A stretch of DNA of 53,286 bases, from positions 1 through 53,286 of IMG/VR virus record IMGVR_UViG_3300023181_000036; one strand, given 5' to 3'. Source of the DNA: a virus. Both the position numbers and the translations under genes were made by a program. The stretch's first letter is position 1. Each line of letters starts with the position of its first letter. The notes beneath the pieces are model-generated. The model saw nothing but the letters and a program-made list of their open reading frames with translations. It made no database searches and was not told the DNA's origin. Positions 38,060 through 47,317 of this stretch are shown here, one piece after another.

Positions 38060-38572
38060 ATGTACCCCTCAACGGACCTTATCCCTGCCGCCGACGCACC
38101 GAAGCTGAAAACAGCCTTCGCTGAAGCGTTGCTGCGCAACCCAGATAACGCGTTCCAAGCAGGTACCCAGGTGTTCGGCGCTGAGACGAACAAGGCCCTT
38201 TTCGCGGCTACCCAATGGGTCAATGACGATTTCGTATTGCATGAGAAGGCACGGCTGCTGAAGACAAGTGGTGCCCGCGCGTTCCTGCCGTCGAAGGAGG
38301 ACTACGCGCGTGAAGTGTGGAAGACCGCCACTGACCCCAAATGCCCTATTGAAGATAAGCGCGGCTTGCTGTCGCTGTACGGCGATGTCATGGGGTACAA
38401 AGAAGCTGCCGCCAAGCCCACGGGCGGTATCACGGTCAACAATAACCGTGTGATGATCGTCAAGGATCACGGCACGGATTCGGATTGGGAACGCCGTGCC
38501 ATGCAGCAACAGCATGCCCTCACGCGGGGCAACGCTGACGTTATTGACGCCGAAGTTGTGACGACGCACTGA
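38060..38572 (+). CDS. terminase small subunit
   Basis: A 170-residue protein directly upstream of the large subunit (one-base gap). Pattern 'LKTAFAEALLRNPDNAFQAGTQVF' then 'LFAATQWVNDDFVLHEKARLL' and 'CPIEDKRGLLSLYGDVMGYKE' fits small terminases, which recognise the packaging site. A DNA-binding N-terminal region and C-terminal assembly helices are likely. Confidence 0.8.
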   Translation: MYPSTDLIPAADAPKLKTAFAEALLRNPDNAFQAGTQVFGAETNKALFAATQWVNDDFVLHEKARLLKTSGARAFLPSKEDYAREVWKTATDPKCPIEDKRGLLSLYGDVMGYKEAAAKPTGGITVNNNRVMIVKDHGTDSDWERRAMQQQHALTRGNADVIDAEVVTTH

Positions 38573-40107
38573 TGGCCGTATTCAGCGACATTAGCGCGGT
38601 ATGGACTCCGCTTGAGAATACGAGCCAAGAGATTGCACTCGATACGCGTTGTCATCATACACTATATTGCGGTAGCCGTGGTCCCGGTAAAACGGACGTG
38701 CAGCTTATGCGGTTCCGTAGACGTGTGGGCTTGGGCTACGGATCGTTCTGGCGTGGCATCATCCTTGACCGTGAGCATAAGAACCTTGATGACTTGGTAG
38801 CGAAGTCAAAGCGATGGTTCTACCAATTCAATGACGGTGCTGAATTTCATAGCGCAACGAACGCGTACAAATGGGTGTGGCCTACCGGAGAAGAACTGCT
38901 TTTTCGTACCGCAAAGAAAGAAGAAGACTATTGGAGCTACCACGGGCAGGAGTTTCCTTTTATTGGCTGGAACGAGCTAACGAAGTACCCCACAGAGAAG
39001 ATATATAGTCTTTTCATGTCGTGTAATCGTTCGTCCTGGACACAGGAGAAGGATTCCAAGATAGACGAAGAAACAGGCGAGTATGATCTACCGCCGATTC
39101 CGCTTGAAGTGTTCTCGACAACGAACCCTTGGGGCGCGGGCCATCCCTGGGTCAAAGCGAAGTTCATTGACCCAGTACCGTACGGCCATGTGCTGCGGCA
39201 TACCGTTCGCGTGTTCAACCCGCAGACGCAGGAAGACTTTGACGTTGTGCGTACGCAGGTCACGATCTTCGGTTCGTACAAAGAGAACAAATATCTTGAC
39301 CCGGTGTATATCTCCAACCTTGAATCGGAGAAGGACGAGAACCTGCGTAAAGCATGGCTGACCGGATCATGGGACATCGTAGCAGGCGGCGCGTTCTCGT
39401 CGTACTGGAAAAAGAATGTGCATGAGAAGCAACGCTTTCCGGTGCCCGCGAACTGGCGCATTGATCGTACATTCGATTGGGGGTCATCGCATCCGTTCTG
39501 GGTTGGATGGTGGGCCGAAGCGAACGGCGAAGAAGTCAAGATTCAACATCCTGACGGACACATCGAAACGTTCTGCCCGCCAGCTAAAAGCTACATCCTT
39601 ATTCACGAATGGTACGGTACGCATCGTATCGGCACGAACGAAGGCTTACGTTTAGCCGCAGGCAAAGTAGCTGACGGCATCATTGAACGCGAGAAGGAAT
39701 TGAAGGAACAAGGTTGGATTAGTTCTGACGTACAAGCTGGCCCCGCTGATAACGAAATCCGTAGCGTTAAACAGAGCGACGAAGAAACAATCGAAAAGAA
39801 GATGGCGCGTAAGAAGGTGAAATGGACACATAGCGACAAGTCGAAAGGGTCACGCGTTAACGGTGTCGTACTGATGCAAGAAAGGCTAGAGGCTGCGGTA
39901 GAAAATACCGGCCCTGGTATCTATGTCATGGTGCATAATCGCGCATCTATAGCCATCATTCCTTCCCTTCCCCGTGACTCTGACAAACCCGACGACGTTG
40001 ATACTGAAGCCGAGGATCATCCTTGGGACGGATGGCGCTACAAAATCCTTCAGTCGGTTAAGCGGCTGGCGACCAACATCAAAGTGGGCTTTGCACGCGC
40101 AAAGTAA
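38572..40107 (+). CDS. terL: terminase large subunit
   Basis: A 511-residue motor/nuclease. Walker A is GSRGPGKT (residues 34-41), Walker B-like 'FPFIGWNELT', and a C-terminal nuclease region with 'IDRTFDWGSSHPF' and 'VQAGPADNEI'. Packages DNA into the capsid and cuts it at the end. Confidence 0.93.
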   Translation: MAVFSDISAVWTPLENTSQEIALDTRCHHTLYCGSRGPGKTDVQLMRFRRRVGLGYGSFWRGIILDREHKNLDDLVAKSKRWFYQFNDGAEFHSATNAYKWVWPTGEELLFRTAKKEEDYWSYHGQEFPFIGWNELTKYPTEKIYSLFMSCNRSSWTQEKDSKIDEETGEYDLPPIPLEVFSTTNPWGAGHPWVKAKFIDPVPYGHVLRHTVRVFNPQTQEDFDVVRTQVTIFGSYKENKYLDPVYISNLESEKDENLRKAWLTGSWDIVAGGAFSSYWKKNVHEKQRFPVPANWRIDRTFDWGSSHPFWVGWWAEANGEEVKIQHPDGHIETFCPPAKSYILIHEWYGTHRIGTNEGLRLAAGKVADGIIEREKELKEQGWISSDVQAGPADNEIRSVKQSDEETIEKKMARKKVKWTHSDKSKGSRVNGVVLMQERLEAAVENTGPGIYVMVHNRASIAIIPSLPRDSDKPDDVDTEAEDHPWDGWRYKILQSVKRLATNIKVGFARAK

Positions 40108-40112
40108 ATACG

Positions 40113-41648
40113 ATGCCTAATCCTGTTACCGCTGTCGATGACGTTACCTATCAACGTGCCGAGCTTACCGCCGCACTGCCACGTTACACGCTTGTACGTG
40201 ACGCGGTAGGTCAACACGTTAAGGACAAGGGCCAAGTCTATTTGCCCAAGCCTTCCCCTGGCGATTTGTCAAGTGATAACGTTCTGCGTTACGCTGCGTA
40301 CGTTGAACGCGCTGTGTTCTACGGCGTCACTGGCCGTACGTTGAACGGCATGGTTGGTCAGGTCTACGCGCGCCCGCCGATGGCGACACTTCCTGCGCTG
40401 CTGTCCGTGATGGAAGCCGATGCAACAGGCTCCGGCTTGAGCATGGAACAGCTATCAAAAGATACAATGGCCGACATCATGAGTTGTGGCCGTGCTGGGC
40501 TCTACGTTGACTATCCGGTGACGAATGCGACGACGACACGCGCGCAACTGCTTGACGGTTCCGTACGTCCTACGCTCACGACCTACGGCCCTGAGAGCGT
40601 CATCAATTGGCGCAGCAAACGACGCGGCTCGAAGCTTGTGCTTGACCTCGTTGTGCTGTACGAGAAGGTTGACGTTCAAGGCGAATTCAGCACGACGCAA
40701 GTTGAACAGTGGCGTGAACTACGGCTTGTGCCGGACGCAGGCGGCAACGACATGTACGTTGTTCGCGTGCACCGCCGCAACACTACGCCTGTAGCAGCGA
40801 CCGGCGCGGTGAAGTCTGTCGCTCCTGAACCTGCGACCAATCCGCAAAGCTGGACCATCACGTCGGCCATTCCGAAAGACGCGGAAGGCTTTCCGTTCAA
40901 CGAGATTCCTTTTACGTTCGTTGGTTCGACCAACAACGATACGGCCATTGACGAAGCGCCGTTGTACGATCTGGCAAACCTGAACATTGCGCACTACCGC
41001 AACAGCGCCGACTACGAAGAAGCCTGTTTCATATGTGGGCAACCTACGCCCTGGTTCTCTGGCCTTACCCAGGAATGGGTGACTGACGTGTTTAAGGGCG
41101 AAGTTCTGCTTGGCTCGCGTGCTGCGATCCCGCTGCCGGAGAACAGTCAAGCAGGGCTCCTGCAAGTCGCTCCGAACAGCATGCCGTTTGAAGCCATGAA
41201 GCACAAGGAAGTGCAGATGGTTGCGCTAGGCGCGCGTCTTGTGGAGAACAGGCAAGTACGGCGTACTGCTTCGGAAGTGACGCAGAGCAATGCGTCAGAG
41301 ACTTCCATTCTTGCGTCCTGCGCTGATAACGTGAGTGCTGCCTACACGAAAATGCTTGGCTTCGCTGCGCGCTTCGTTGGTGCTGCGCCAGAAGAATGCA
41401 AGTACGAACTGAACACCGACTTCGCTATGGTTTCGTTGTCGCCTGAAGATCGTATGCAGCTTATCGCCGACATGCAAGCCGGTGCGCTGTCGTTTACGGA
41501 AGTGCGTACGCAACTGCGGCGTGTGGGCGTGGCGACCCAAGCAGATTCCGAAGCCTTGACCGAGATTAAGGCACGCGCAGAGGCACAAGCAAAGCTTGAA
41601 GCTGATGCCAAACCGCAACCGAACAAAATCGACAACAGAGCGAAGTAA
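40113..41648 (+). CDS. portal protein (DUF4055-like)
   Basis: A 511-residue protein next to the large terminase. Early segments 'YVERAVFYGVTGRTLNGMVGQVYARPPMATLPALL', 'GLSMEQLSKDTMADIMSCGRAGLYVDYPV' match the DUF4055 portal group. Forms the vertex ring through which DNA enters. Confidence 0.88.
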   Translation: MPNPVTAVDDVTYQRAELTAALPRYTLVRDAVGQHVKDKGQVYLPKPSPGDLSSDNVLRYAAYVERAVFYGVTGRTLNGMVGQVYARPPMATLPALLSVMEADATGSGLSMEQLSKDTMADIMSCGRAGLYVDYPVTNATTTRAQLLDGSVRPTLTTYGPESVINWRSKRRGSKLVLDLVVLYEKVDVQGEFSTTQVEQWRELRLVPDAGGNDMYVVRVHRRNTTPVAATGAVKSVAPEPATNPQSWTITSAIPKDAEGFPFNEIPFTFVGSTNNDTAIDEAPLYDLANLNIAHYRNSADYEEACFICGQPTPWFSGLTQEWVTDVFKGEVLLGSRAAIPLPENSQAGLLQVAPNSMPFEAMKHKEVQMVALGARLVENRQVRRTASEVTQSNASETSILASCADNVSAAYTKMLGFAARFVGAAPEECKYELNTDFAMVSLSPEDRMQLIADMQAGALSFTEVRTQLRRVGVATQADSEALTEIKARAEAQAKLEADAKPQPNKIDNRAK

Positions 41649-41666
41649 CAAGTTTCTCAACCCGTA

Positions 41667-41686
41667 GGCGCAGTGCGCCGACTTTT
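41667..41686 (+). terminator. weak terminator hairpin
   Basis: GGCGC-AGT-GCGCC (41667-41679) followed by GACTTTT. Lies between portal and scaffold genes, and probably partial. Confidence 0.4.
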
Positions 41687-41702
41687 AAACTAGGAAGTTC
41701 CT

Positions 41703-42455
41703 ATGGCTCTCAAAGTAAAAATTACCAAAGCTGAATTCGATAAGCTGTCGGATGTTCTCAAAGCAGAGTACAAAGAGAATGACGCCAAAGACGGCTACAT
41801 TCTCGACGCAGAAGGTGTCGAAGATACCGGCGCATTGAAACGCGCGAAGGATCGTGAAGCGGAAGAAGCAAAGAAGGAAAAGAAGCGTGCAGACGATCTG
41901 CAAGCAGAAATCGACCGACGTGACGCTGCCGATGGCGGTACCGCCGAAGAAAAGGCGCGCAAGGCCGGTGACATCGCAACCCTGGAGAAGTCTTGGACTA
42001 CCAAGATGGACAACGAAGTCAACAAGGTCAAGGGCACGCTGACGCAGCGTGAACAGCATCTGCAAAAGCTGCTGGTGCACGATACCGCGATGCGCCTCGC
42101 GCAGAAGATCAGTACCAAGCCGAACGTGCTGTTGCCGCACATCCTGGCGCGTCTCAGCGCGGACTTGACCGGCGACGAACCGACAACCCGCGTGCTGGAC
42201 AGGGATGGCAAACCGTCAGCGTTGACGATTGCCGAACTCGAAAAAGAATTTGTTGGCAACGACGATTTTGCGGCTATCATCACCGGATCGAAAAGTTCCG
42301 GTGGCGGTGCCCCTGGCGGCAAACAAAACGGTGGCGGTGCCCCGAAGAAGTTTGCGGAAATGACTGGTACAGAGCGGGCGGCGTTGAAAGACAGCGACCC
42401 TGCAACGTATCAGCGAGAAGTTGACGCTGTTCAGAAAAGCAGCGTCAAGTTGTAA
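41703..42455 (+). CDS. scaffolding protein
   Basis: A 250-residue, highly charged helical protein (long Glu/Lys/Asp-rich coiled coil, residues ~40-110) located between portal and capsid, the usual place for a scaffold. The Gly/Ser-rich linker and conserved C-terminal helix (FAEMTGTERAALKDSDPATYQREV) match other phage scaffolds. Confidence 0.8.
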   Translation: MALKVKITKAEFDKLSDVLKAEYKENDAKDGYILDAEGVEDTGALKRAKDREAEEAKKEKKRADDLQAEIDRRDAADGGTAEEKARKAGDIATLEKSWTTKMDNEVNKVKGTLTQREQHLQKLLVHDTAMRLAQKISTKPNVLLPHILARLSADLTGDEPTTRVLDRDGKPSALTIAELEKEFVGNDDFAAIITGSKSSGGGAPGGKQNGGGAPKKFAEMTGTERAALKDSDPATYQREVDAVQKSSVKL

Positions 42456-42479
42456 CCACCGCTACCTAAGGAGCCCATC

Positions 42480-43493
42480 ATGGCTGTTGTTCGTCTCTCT
42501 GATCTTCAAATCCCCGCCGTATGGAATTCGTACGGTGAAGTCAACTCGCCGGAACTCGTTGCGTTCCTGACGAGCGGTATCGTCACGCAGTCGGCGACGT
42601 TGGACGCCTACGCACGCGGCCCCAGCAAAGACGGTACGCTGACGTACTGGAATGACCTCGACCAAACCATCGAGCCGAACTACAGCAATGATGATCCTGC
42701 GGACATGGCAACGCCGCAGAAGATCAACATGGCCGCGATGGGCTATCGCATTTCCTACCTGAACCAAGGCTGGTCTTCGATGGACCTCGCAGCGGAACTG
42801 CTGGACCAAGACCCCATCGCGCAGATCAAGTCGCGTACCTCAACGTACTGGCTTCGTCGCCTGCAACGTCGCATCGTCGCAATCGGCGTCGGCGTCTGGA
42901 AAAAGAACGTCGCCACAAACTCCAGCGACATGACCATCGACGTTTCGCTGGAAACGACGGTCGGTGTGACGGACGCGAACCGCATCAGTGACGACGTGCT
43001 GATCGACGCGGCCTACACGATGGGCGACCGTACCAACGCGTTCGTTGCCATCGCCATGCACTCCAACGTCATGAAAAAGCTGGTCAAGCAAGACCGCATC
43101 GACTTCGAGAAGGACAGCCAAGGTGCGCTGACGATCCCGTACTACAAGGGTATGTACGTGGTCGTTGACGACGGCATGCCGGTGATCGCCGGTACGACGA
43201 GCGGTTTCCGCTACGTGTCGATGCTGTTCACGCGCGGTTTCATCGGCATGGGCGTCGGTGTTCCCGAAACCCCTGTCGCTGTGCAGCGTGTCGAAGCCGC
43301 AGGACACGGCGGCGGCATGGAGACGTTCTGGGAACGCAAGACGTGGCTGTTGCAGCCCGCAGGCCATACCTGGGTCGAAGGTTCGTTGGCCGAATTCTCC
43401 CCGCGAGATTCGGACCTCGCACTTGCGGCGCACTGGACCCGCGTGTGGGCACGCAAGCAGACGGGGATTGCCTTCCTCGTCACCAACGGCTAA
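42480..43493 (+). CDS. major capsid protein
   Basis: A 337-residue protein with AAGGAGCCCATC before ATG. Signature features are 'VAFLTSGIVTQSATLDAYARG', a helix-rich central part, and 'YYKGMYVVVDDGMP' near residue 220, matching a common siphovirus capsid family that is not of HK97 protease type. Followed by a strong terminator. Confidence 0.88.
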   Translation: MAVVRLSDLQIPAVWNSYGEVNSPELVAFLTSGIVTQSATLDAYARGPSKDGTLTYWNDLDQTIEPNYSNDDPADMATPQKINMAAMGYRISYLNQGWSSMDLAAELLDQDPIAQIKSRTSTYWLRRLQRRIVAIGVGVWKKNVATNSSDMTIDVSLETTVGVTDANRISDDVLIDAAYTMGDRTNAFVAIAMHSNVMKKLVKQDRIDFEKDSQGALTIPYYKGMYVVVDDGMPVIAGTTSGFRYVSMLFTRGFIGMGVGVPETPVAVQRVEAAGHGGGMETFWERKTWLLQPAGHTWVEGSLAEFSPRDSDLALAAHWTRVWARKQTGIAFLVTNG

Positions 43494-43502
43494 AGCCGCA
43501 TC

Positions 43503-43528
43503 GCAAGGGCCTTCGGGCCTTTGCTTTC
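43503..43528 (+). terminator. rho-independent terminator after capsid gene
   Basis: GCAAGGGCC (43503-43511) and GGCCTTTGC (43516-43524) pair around TTCG, followed by TTTC. It tunes expression so that capsid mRNA exceeds downstream genes. Confidence 0.75.
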
Positions 43529-43556
43529 ATCCCCTTCCACAAACGGAGAATTGAAC

Positions 43557-43961
43557 ATGAAACCTCTTGCCGAACGCATCGTTGAACGCGCCCAGGAAGC
43601 CGCACGCAACGCCGAAAAAGAACAGGCTCCCATCCTGAACACCCAGGCCCAAGCTGAAGCCGATTTGCTCCAGAAGGCCGAACGCGATGGCTGGGCGAAA
43701 ATGCCCACTTTCGAGAAGCGCGTCAAGGGCGCTGCCAAGGACGGCACGATCAAGTCCGAATCCAAGGAAGACCGTGAAGCCCGCGAGCAGGCGGAGAAGG
43801 AAGAAGCTGACGCCCAACGCGCCGAAGACGAAGCCGCCTTGGCCGCTGAAACCGCCGCACGCAAGGCCGGTACCTCCGCCGTGAACCCCTTCGGCGTTGC
43901 TGCCAACGGCGCTCCGGCTGACGCCGTTGTCCAGGCGGCGAAGACCAAGGCAACGAAGTAA
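43557..43961 (+). CDS. hypothetical capsid-region protein
   Basis: A 134-residue helical, Ala/Glu/Lys-rich protein starting at ATG 43557 (ACGGAGAATTGAAC upstream). Could be a head decoration, scaffold or connector accessory. No family recognised. A longer frame to 43521 overlaps the terminator. Confidence 0.5.
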   Translation: MKPLAERIVERAQEAARNAEKEQAPILNTQAQAEADLLQKAERDGWAKMPTFEKRVKGAAKDGTIKSESKEDREAREQAEKEEADAQRAEDEAALAAETAARKAGTSAVNPFGVAANGAPADAVVQAAKTKATK

Positions 43962-43964
43962 TCC

Positions 43965-44465
43965 ATGCCGCTGATTGTCGAAGACGGCTCCGGTGTAATT
44001 GGTGCGAATTCCCTCGCATCAATTGCACAGGCGCGCGACTTCGCTTCACTGCGGAATGTGACGCTACCGGGAGACGCGGCCTTGACCGCGTTTCTAGTTA
44101 AGGGAACTGATTACGTAAAGACGTTCTCTTACCTAGGAACCAAGACTTACGCCGGAGTAAGCTATCTTCCTTGGCCGCGTACTGGCCTGACGATTGATGA
44201 TGAAGCATTCGACGGTGATGCGATCCCGCCGGACATCGTTTCCGCAGTCTGCCAACTGTGTATCGAGCAAAAGAATGGTGTCGTTCTTTTCGGCACGTCT
44301 ACCGGCCCTGCGATCCGCCGCGACAAGGTAGGCCCGCTCGAAACAGAATACGCCGTGTCCAATGGCTCCGGCAACGCTGCCAAAGCCTCAATGCCTGCCG
44401 TTGACGCCTACCTGAAGCCCTACCTTGCCGGAGGCGGCTTCTCCCTGCGTACGCGCCGGATTTGA
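43965..44465 (+). CDS. head-tail connector (DnaT-like adaptor)
   Basis: A 166-residue protein whose early 'IVEDGSGVIGANSLASIAQARDFASLRNV' and 'LVKGTDYVKTFSYLGTKTY...QLPWPR' style match phage proteins annotated as putative DnaT-like ssDNA-binding proteins. In this position they are head-completion adaptors. Confidence 0.65.
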   Translation: MPLIVEDGSGVIGANSLASIAQARDFASLRNVTLPGDAALTAFLVKGTDYVKTFSYLGTKTYAGVSYLPWPRTGLTIDDEAFDGDAIPPDIVSAVCQLCIEQKNGVVLFGTSTGPAIRRDKVGPLETEYAVSNGSGNAAKASMPAVDAYLKPYLAGGGFSLRTRRI

Positions 44466-44466
44466 T

Positions 44467-44850
44467 ATGGGCGTCTACGACCGCCAAATCGCTACCGCCC
44501 TGCGCATGATCCGCGAGAAGGGCGAGCTATGCGTGTGGGCATCATCTACCCAGGCTGAAGCAAACGATAGCGAACCCTGGAACGGTACTCCGTCAGAGTC
44601 GGTGCCATACGAAGATACGCCCATTGTTTTCTTTCCGCTCAATCAGCAGTGGAGCGAGCTTATCCGTTACTTGCGCGGTACGGAAGTACAGTCAGGCAGT
44701 CTATACGGGATCATGCCGCAGGTTGAGTTCAGCCCACAGCTTACCGATTCCGTGACTCGCAGTGACGGTTCCGTGTTGCGTCCTCTTGCTATTGATCCGC
44801 TGTCACCTAACGGTGAAATCATTCTCTACACCATCCGATTCAACAAATGA
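44467..44850 (+). CDS. head-tail connector protein
   Basis: A 127-residue protein next to the adaptor. Pattern 'YDRQIATALRMIREKGELCVWASS' and the C-terminal 'RPLAIDPLSPNGEIILYTIRF' correspond to the second head-completion protein of many siphophages. Function by position and pattern. Confidence 0.65.
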   Translation: MGVYDRQIATALRMIREKGELCVWASSTQAEANDSEPWNGTPSESVPYEDTPIVFFPLNQQWSELIRYLRGTEVQSGSLYGIMPQVEFSPQLTDSVTRSDGSVLRPLAIDPLSPNGEIILYTIRFNK

Positions 44851-45299
44851 CTACGTTCGCTGACCCTATCGAAGCTGACGACGACATTAACAGGTCGTTC
44901 AAGACGGCATGGGATACAGGCGCGAAAGTCATTGCGGGGTACGCGCCTGTAGTGCGATGGCAAGGCGTCGTAGAAGCTGTGCCTAATCCGTTGCAGGCAT
45001 GGGTTCGTGTGACGATTGCGCCAGTGATGACGCAGCAAGTAGCGCTTGCGGATGCGAATGGTAAACGCCGTGACGAAACAAGCGGTATCGTTACGGTACA
45101 GGTATTCACGCCGATGTCTCAACAAGACGGCTGGCTGCTTGCGAAGCGGCTTGGTGTTCTCGCACGAAAACCTTTCTTGCGCCGGTCTTTATCTGGCAAA
45201 ATATGGTTTCGTCGTGCGCGCATCATCCCTTTGAATCCTGATGGTGAGTTTCATCGGCTGAACGTCATAGCCGAATACGAATATGACGAATTGAACTAA
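44847..45299 (+). CDS. tail terminator (DUF4128-like)
   Basis: A 150-residue protein overlapping the previous gene by four bases. 'IVTVQVFTPMSQQDGWLLAKRLGVLARKPFLRR' is the beta/alpha pattern of tail-completion proteins that cap the tail tube. Confidence 0.65.
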   Translation: MTTFADPIEADDDINRSFKTAWDTGAKVIAGYAPVVRWQGVVEAVPNPLQAWVRVTIAPVMTQQVALADANGKRRDETSGIVTVQVFTPMSQQDGWLLAKRLGVLARKPFLRRSLSGKIWFRRARIIPLNPDGEFHRLNVIAEYEYDELN

Positions 45300-45312
45300 C
45301 GGAGTTTCCATC

Positions 45313-46830
45313 ATGCCGGATAAAATCGACAGTAACATCACAAGCGCCGCATTTGCGGAAGAAGCGACGATTGGCGTGCTGCCCGGTTCTCCGGTGTGGT
45401 ACCGCGTGGAGCCGAACAGTTTCGCTGAAACTGGCGGTGACGTAACGACCGTCGCACGTGCGCCCATCAACCCGTCGCGTCAGCGCCGCAAAGGCACAAT
45501 CGTTGACCTCGATTCGTCGTACGGTATGAATCACGACTTCGTGATGACCGGACTCATGCGCGCGTTGCAAGGATTCTTCTTCGCAGCGGCGCGTGAAAAC
45601 GCCGACTCGCAAAGTCTCGCAATCGCGCCCATCGCACTGACCGCCACGACCGTCACGACGTACACCGCTGCCGCTGGCCTGGGCGCGTTCAAGGCAACCG
45701 ACATCGTATTCGCCTCCGGCTTTGCTACGGCTGCGAACAACGGTATCCGCGTGCTGTCTGCCGCATCGGCGACGACCCTGACGACCACGGGCCTGACCGT
45801 CGAAGCTGCCCCGCCCGCTGCCGCCCGCGTGCAGACTGTGGGCACGCAGTTCGCATCCGCCGACGTGAACGTTGCCAACGTGACCGCAGCGAACTTCGCG
45901 CTGACGTGCACGGCGTTCGACTTCACGACGTTGGGCCTGACTCCGGGCGAGTGGATTTACCTGGGCGACGACATCGCGGGCAACCGCTTCGCAAACAACC
46001 TGGGGTACGCTCGCGTGCTGTCGGCTGCGGCGAAGGTTATCGTTCTGGATCAATCGACCTGGACTCCGGTAAACGAAGTCGGTACCGGCAAGACGATCCG
46101 CATGTACTACGGCACGGTGTTGCGCAACGAGAAAACGCCAAGTCTGATTGTGCGCAAGTCCGTGCAGTGGGAACGCCAGCTTGGCAATGACGGCAACGGT
46201 ACTCAATCCGAATACGTCACCGGCGCTGTCGCTAACGAAATGTCGCTGAACGTGCCGATGACGGACAAGATGAACGTTGACCTGGGGTACATCGGTATCG
46301 GCAACGAACAACGCACCGGCACAACCGGCGTCAAGGCCGGTACGCGCGTCGAACCGCCGTTGGAAGGCGCTGTCAACACGTCTACCGATGTGGTGCGCAA
46401 CCGCCTCGCCATCGTTGACCCCACGACGATGAATAACACCGGCCTTGTCGGCTACTGCCAAGAAATCACGCTGACAATTAACAACGGCGTGACTCCGAAC
46501 AAAGCTATCGGCAAGCTGGGTGCCTTCGACGCTACGGCGGCAGACTTCGCGGTTGACGGTGAACTGACCGCCTATTTCAGCGACATCCGCGCAGTGCAGG
46601 CCATCCGGCAGGTTGCCGATGTGGGCTGGAACTACATCGCGGCACGGGCAAACAAGGGGTTCATTTGGGACTTGCCGCTGCTGACCCTGGGCGGTGGCCG
46701 TGTCAACGTGGAGAAGGACTCCGCGATCACCATTCCGGTGACGGAAATGGGTGCAGAGAACGCGCTGGGCTACACGCTCATGTACGTTGAATTCCCGTAC
46801 TTGCCCACAGTGGCAATGCCGGTTCAGTAA
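45313..46830 (+). CDS. major tail tube protein
   Basis: A 505-residue protein with ACGGAGTTTCCATC upstream. The N-terminal ~45 residues (AAFAEEATIGVLPGSPVWYRVEPNSF) and the tail 'IPVTEMGAENALGYTLMYVEFPYLP' match phage tail tube proteins. It is much longer than typical tube proteins (~200-300), suggesting an extra surface domain. Forms the tail shaft. Confidence 0.8.
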   Translation: MPDKIDSNITSAAFAEEATIGVLPGSPVWYRVEPNSFAETGGDVTTVARAPINPSRQRRKGTIVDLDSSYGMNHDFVMTGLMRALQGFFFAAARENADSQSLAIAPIALTATTVTTYTAAAGLGAFKATDIVFASGFATAANNGIRVLSAASATTLTTTGLTVEAAPPAAARVQTVGTQFASADVNVANVTAANFALTCTAFDFTTLGLTPGEWIYLGDDIAGNRFANNLGYARVLSAAAKVIVLDQSTWTPVNEVGTGKTIRMYYGTVLRNEKTPSLIVRKSVQWERQLGNDGNGTQSEYVTGAVANEMSLNVPMTDKMNVDLGYIGIGNEQRTGTTGVKAGTRVEPPLEGAVNTSTDVVRNRLAIVDPTTMNNTGLVGYCQEITLTINNGVTPNKAIGKLGAFDATAADFAVDGELTAYFSDIRAVQAIRQVADVGWNYIAARANKGFIWDLPLLTLGGGRVNVEKDSAITIPVTEMGAENALGYTLMYVEFPYLPTVAMPVQ

Positions 46831-46832
46831 CC

Positions 46833-46852
46833 GCAGGGGCTTAGGCCCTTGC
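46833..46852 (+). terminator. hairpin after tail tube gene
   Basis: GCAGGGGC (46833-46840) and GCCCTTGC (46845-46852) pair with one G-U around TTAG, without a T-run. Possibly an mRNA processing or stability element. Confidence 0.45.
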
Positions 46853-46867
46853 ATAACGGAGTTTTGA

Positions 46868-47317
46868 ATGTCACTGTCCAAACAGTTCAAGGTTAGCGAT
46901 AAGCTGGAGCAAGACGGCGCACCGATTCGTTTCGACGCCGACGCTAACGGCAAGGTGCCGTGCTTCTGGATTCGCCGTGTCGGCGGGCGCGAGAACGCGT
47001 ATCAAAAAGTCGTTGACCGCATCATGGAACCGCATCGCCGTGCGCAGGAAGTTGGTGCGCTGCCGAAAACGTTGCATGAGCAACTGCGCATCGAAATGTT
47101 CGCTGAAGGCGCGATTGCCGGATGGGAAAACGTGCTGTGGTCGGATGTTCGCGCCCCTGCCAATACGCAAGCGCCTGACAGCTATGCGCCGTACAGCAAG
47201 GAAAACGCAATCGCGCTGCTGAACAACCTGCCGGAACTGTACGGTGAACTCCTGGCGTTCGCGGTGCAGCGTTCTACATTCCTTGAAGTGAATTTGGAGC
47301 AAGACGCAAAAAACTAA
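46868..47317 (+). CDS. tail assembly chaperone, short form (G-type)
   Basis: A 149-residue protein between tail tube and tape measure, overlapping nothing upstream. The final codons GCA-AAA-AAC-TAA contain the slippery heptamer A_AAA_AAC (47308-47314), so most ribosomes stop here and a fraction shift into the -1 frame. Tail chaperone needed to assemble the tape measure. Confidence 0.85.
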   Translation: MSLSKQFKVSDKLEQDGAPIRFDADANGKVPCFWIRRVGGRENAYQKVVDRIMEPHRRAQEVGALPKTLHEQLRIEMFAEGAIAGWENVLWSDVRAPANTQAPDSYAPYSKENAIALLNNLPELYGELLAFAVQRSTFLEVNLEQDAKN

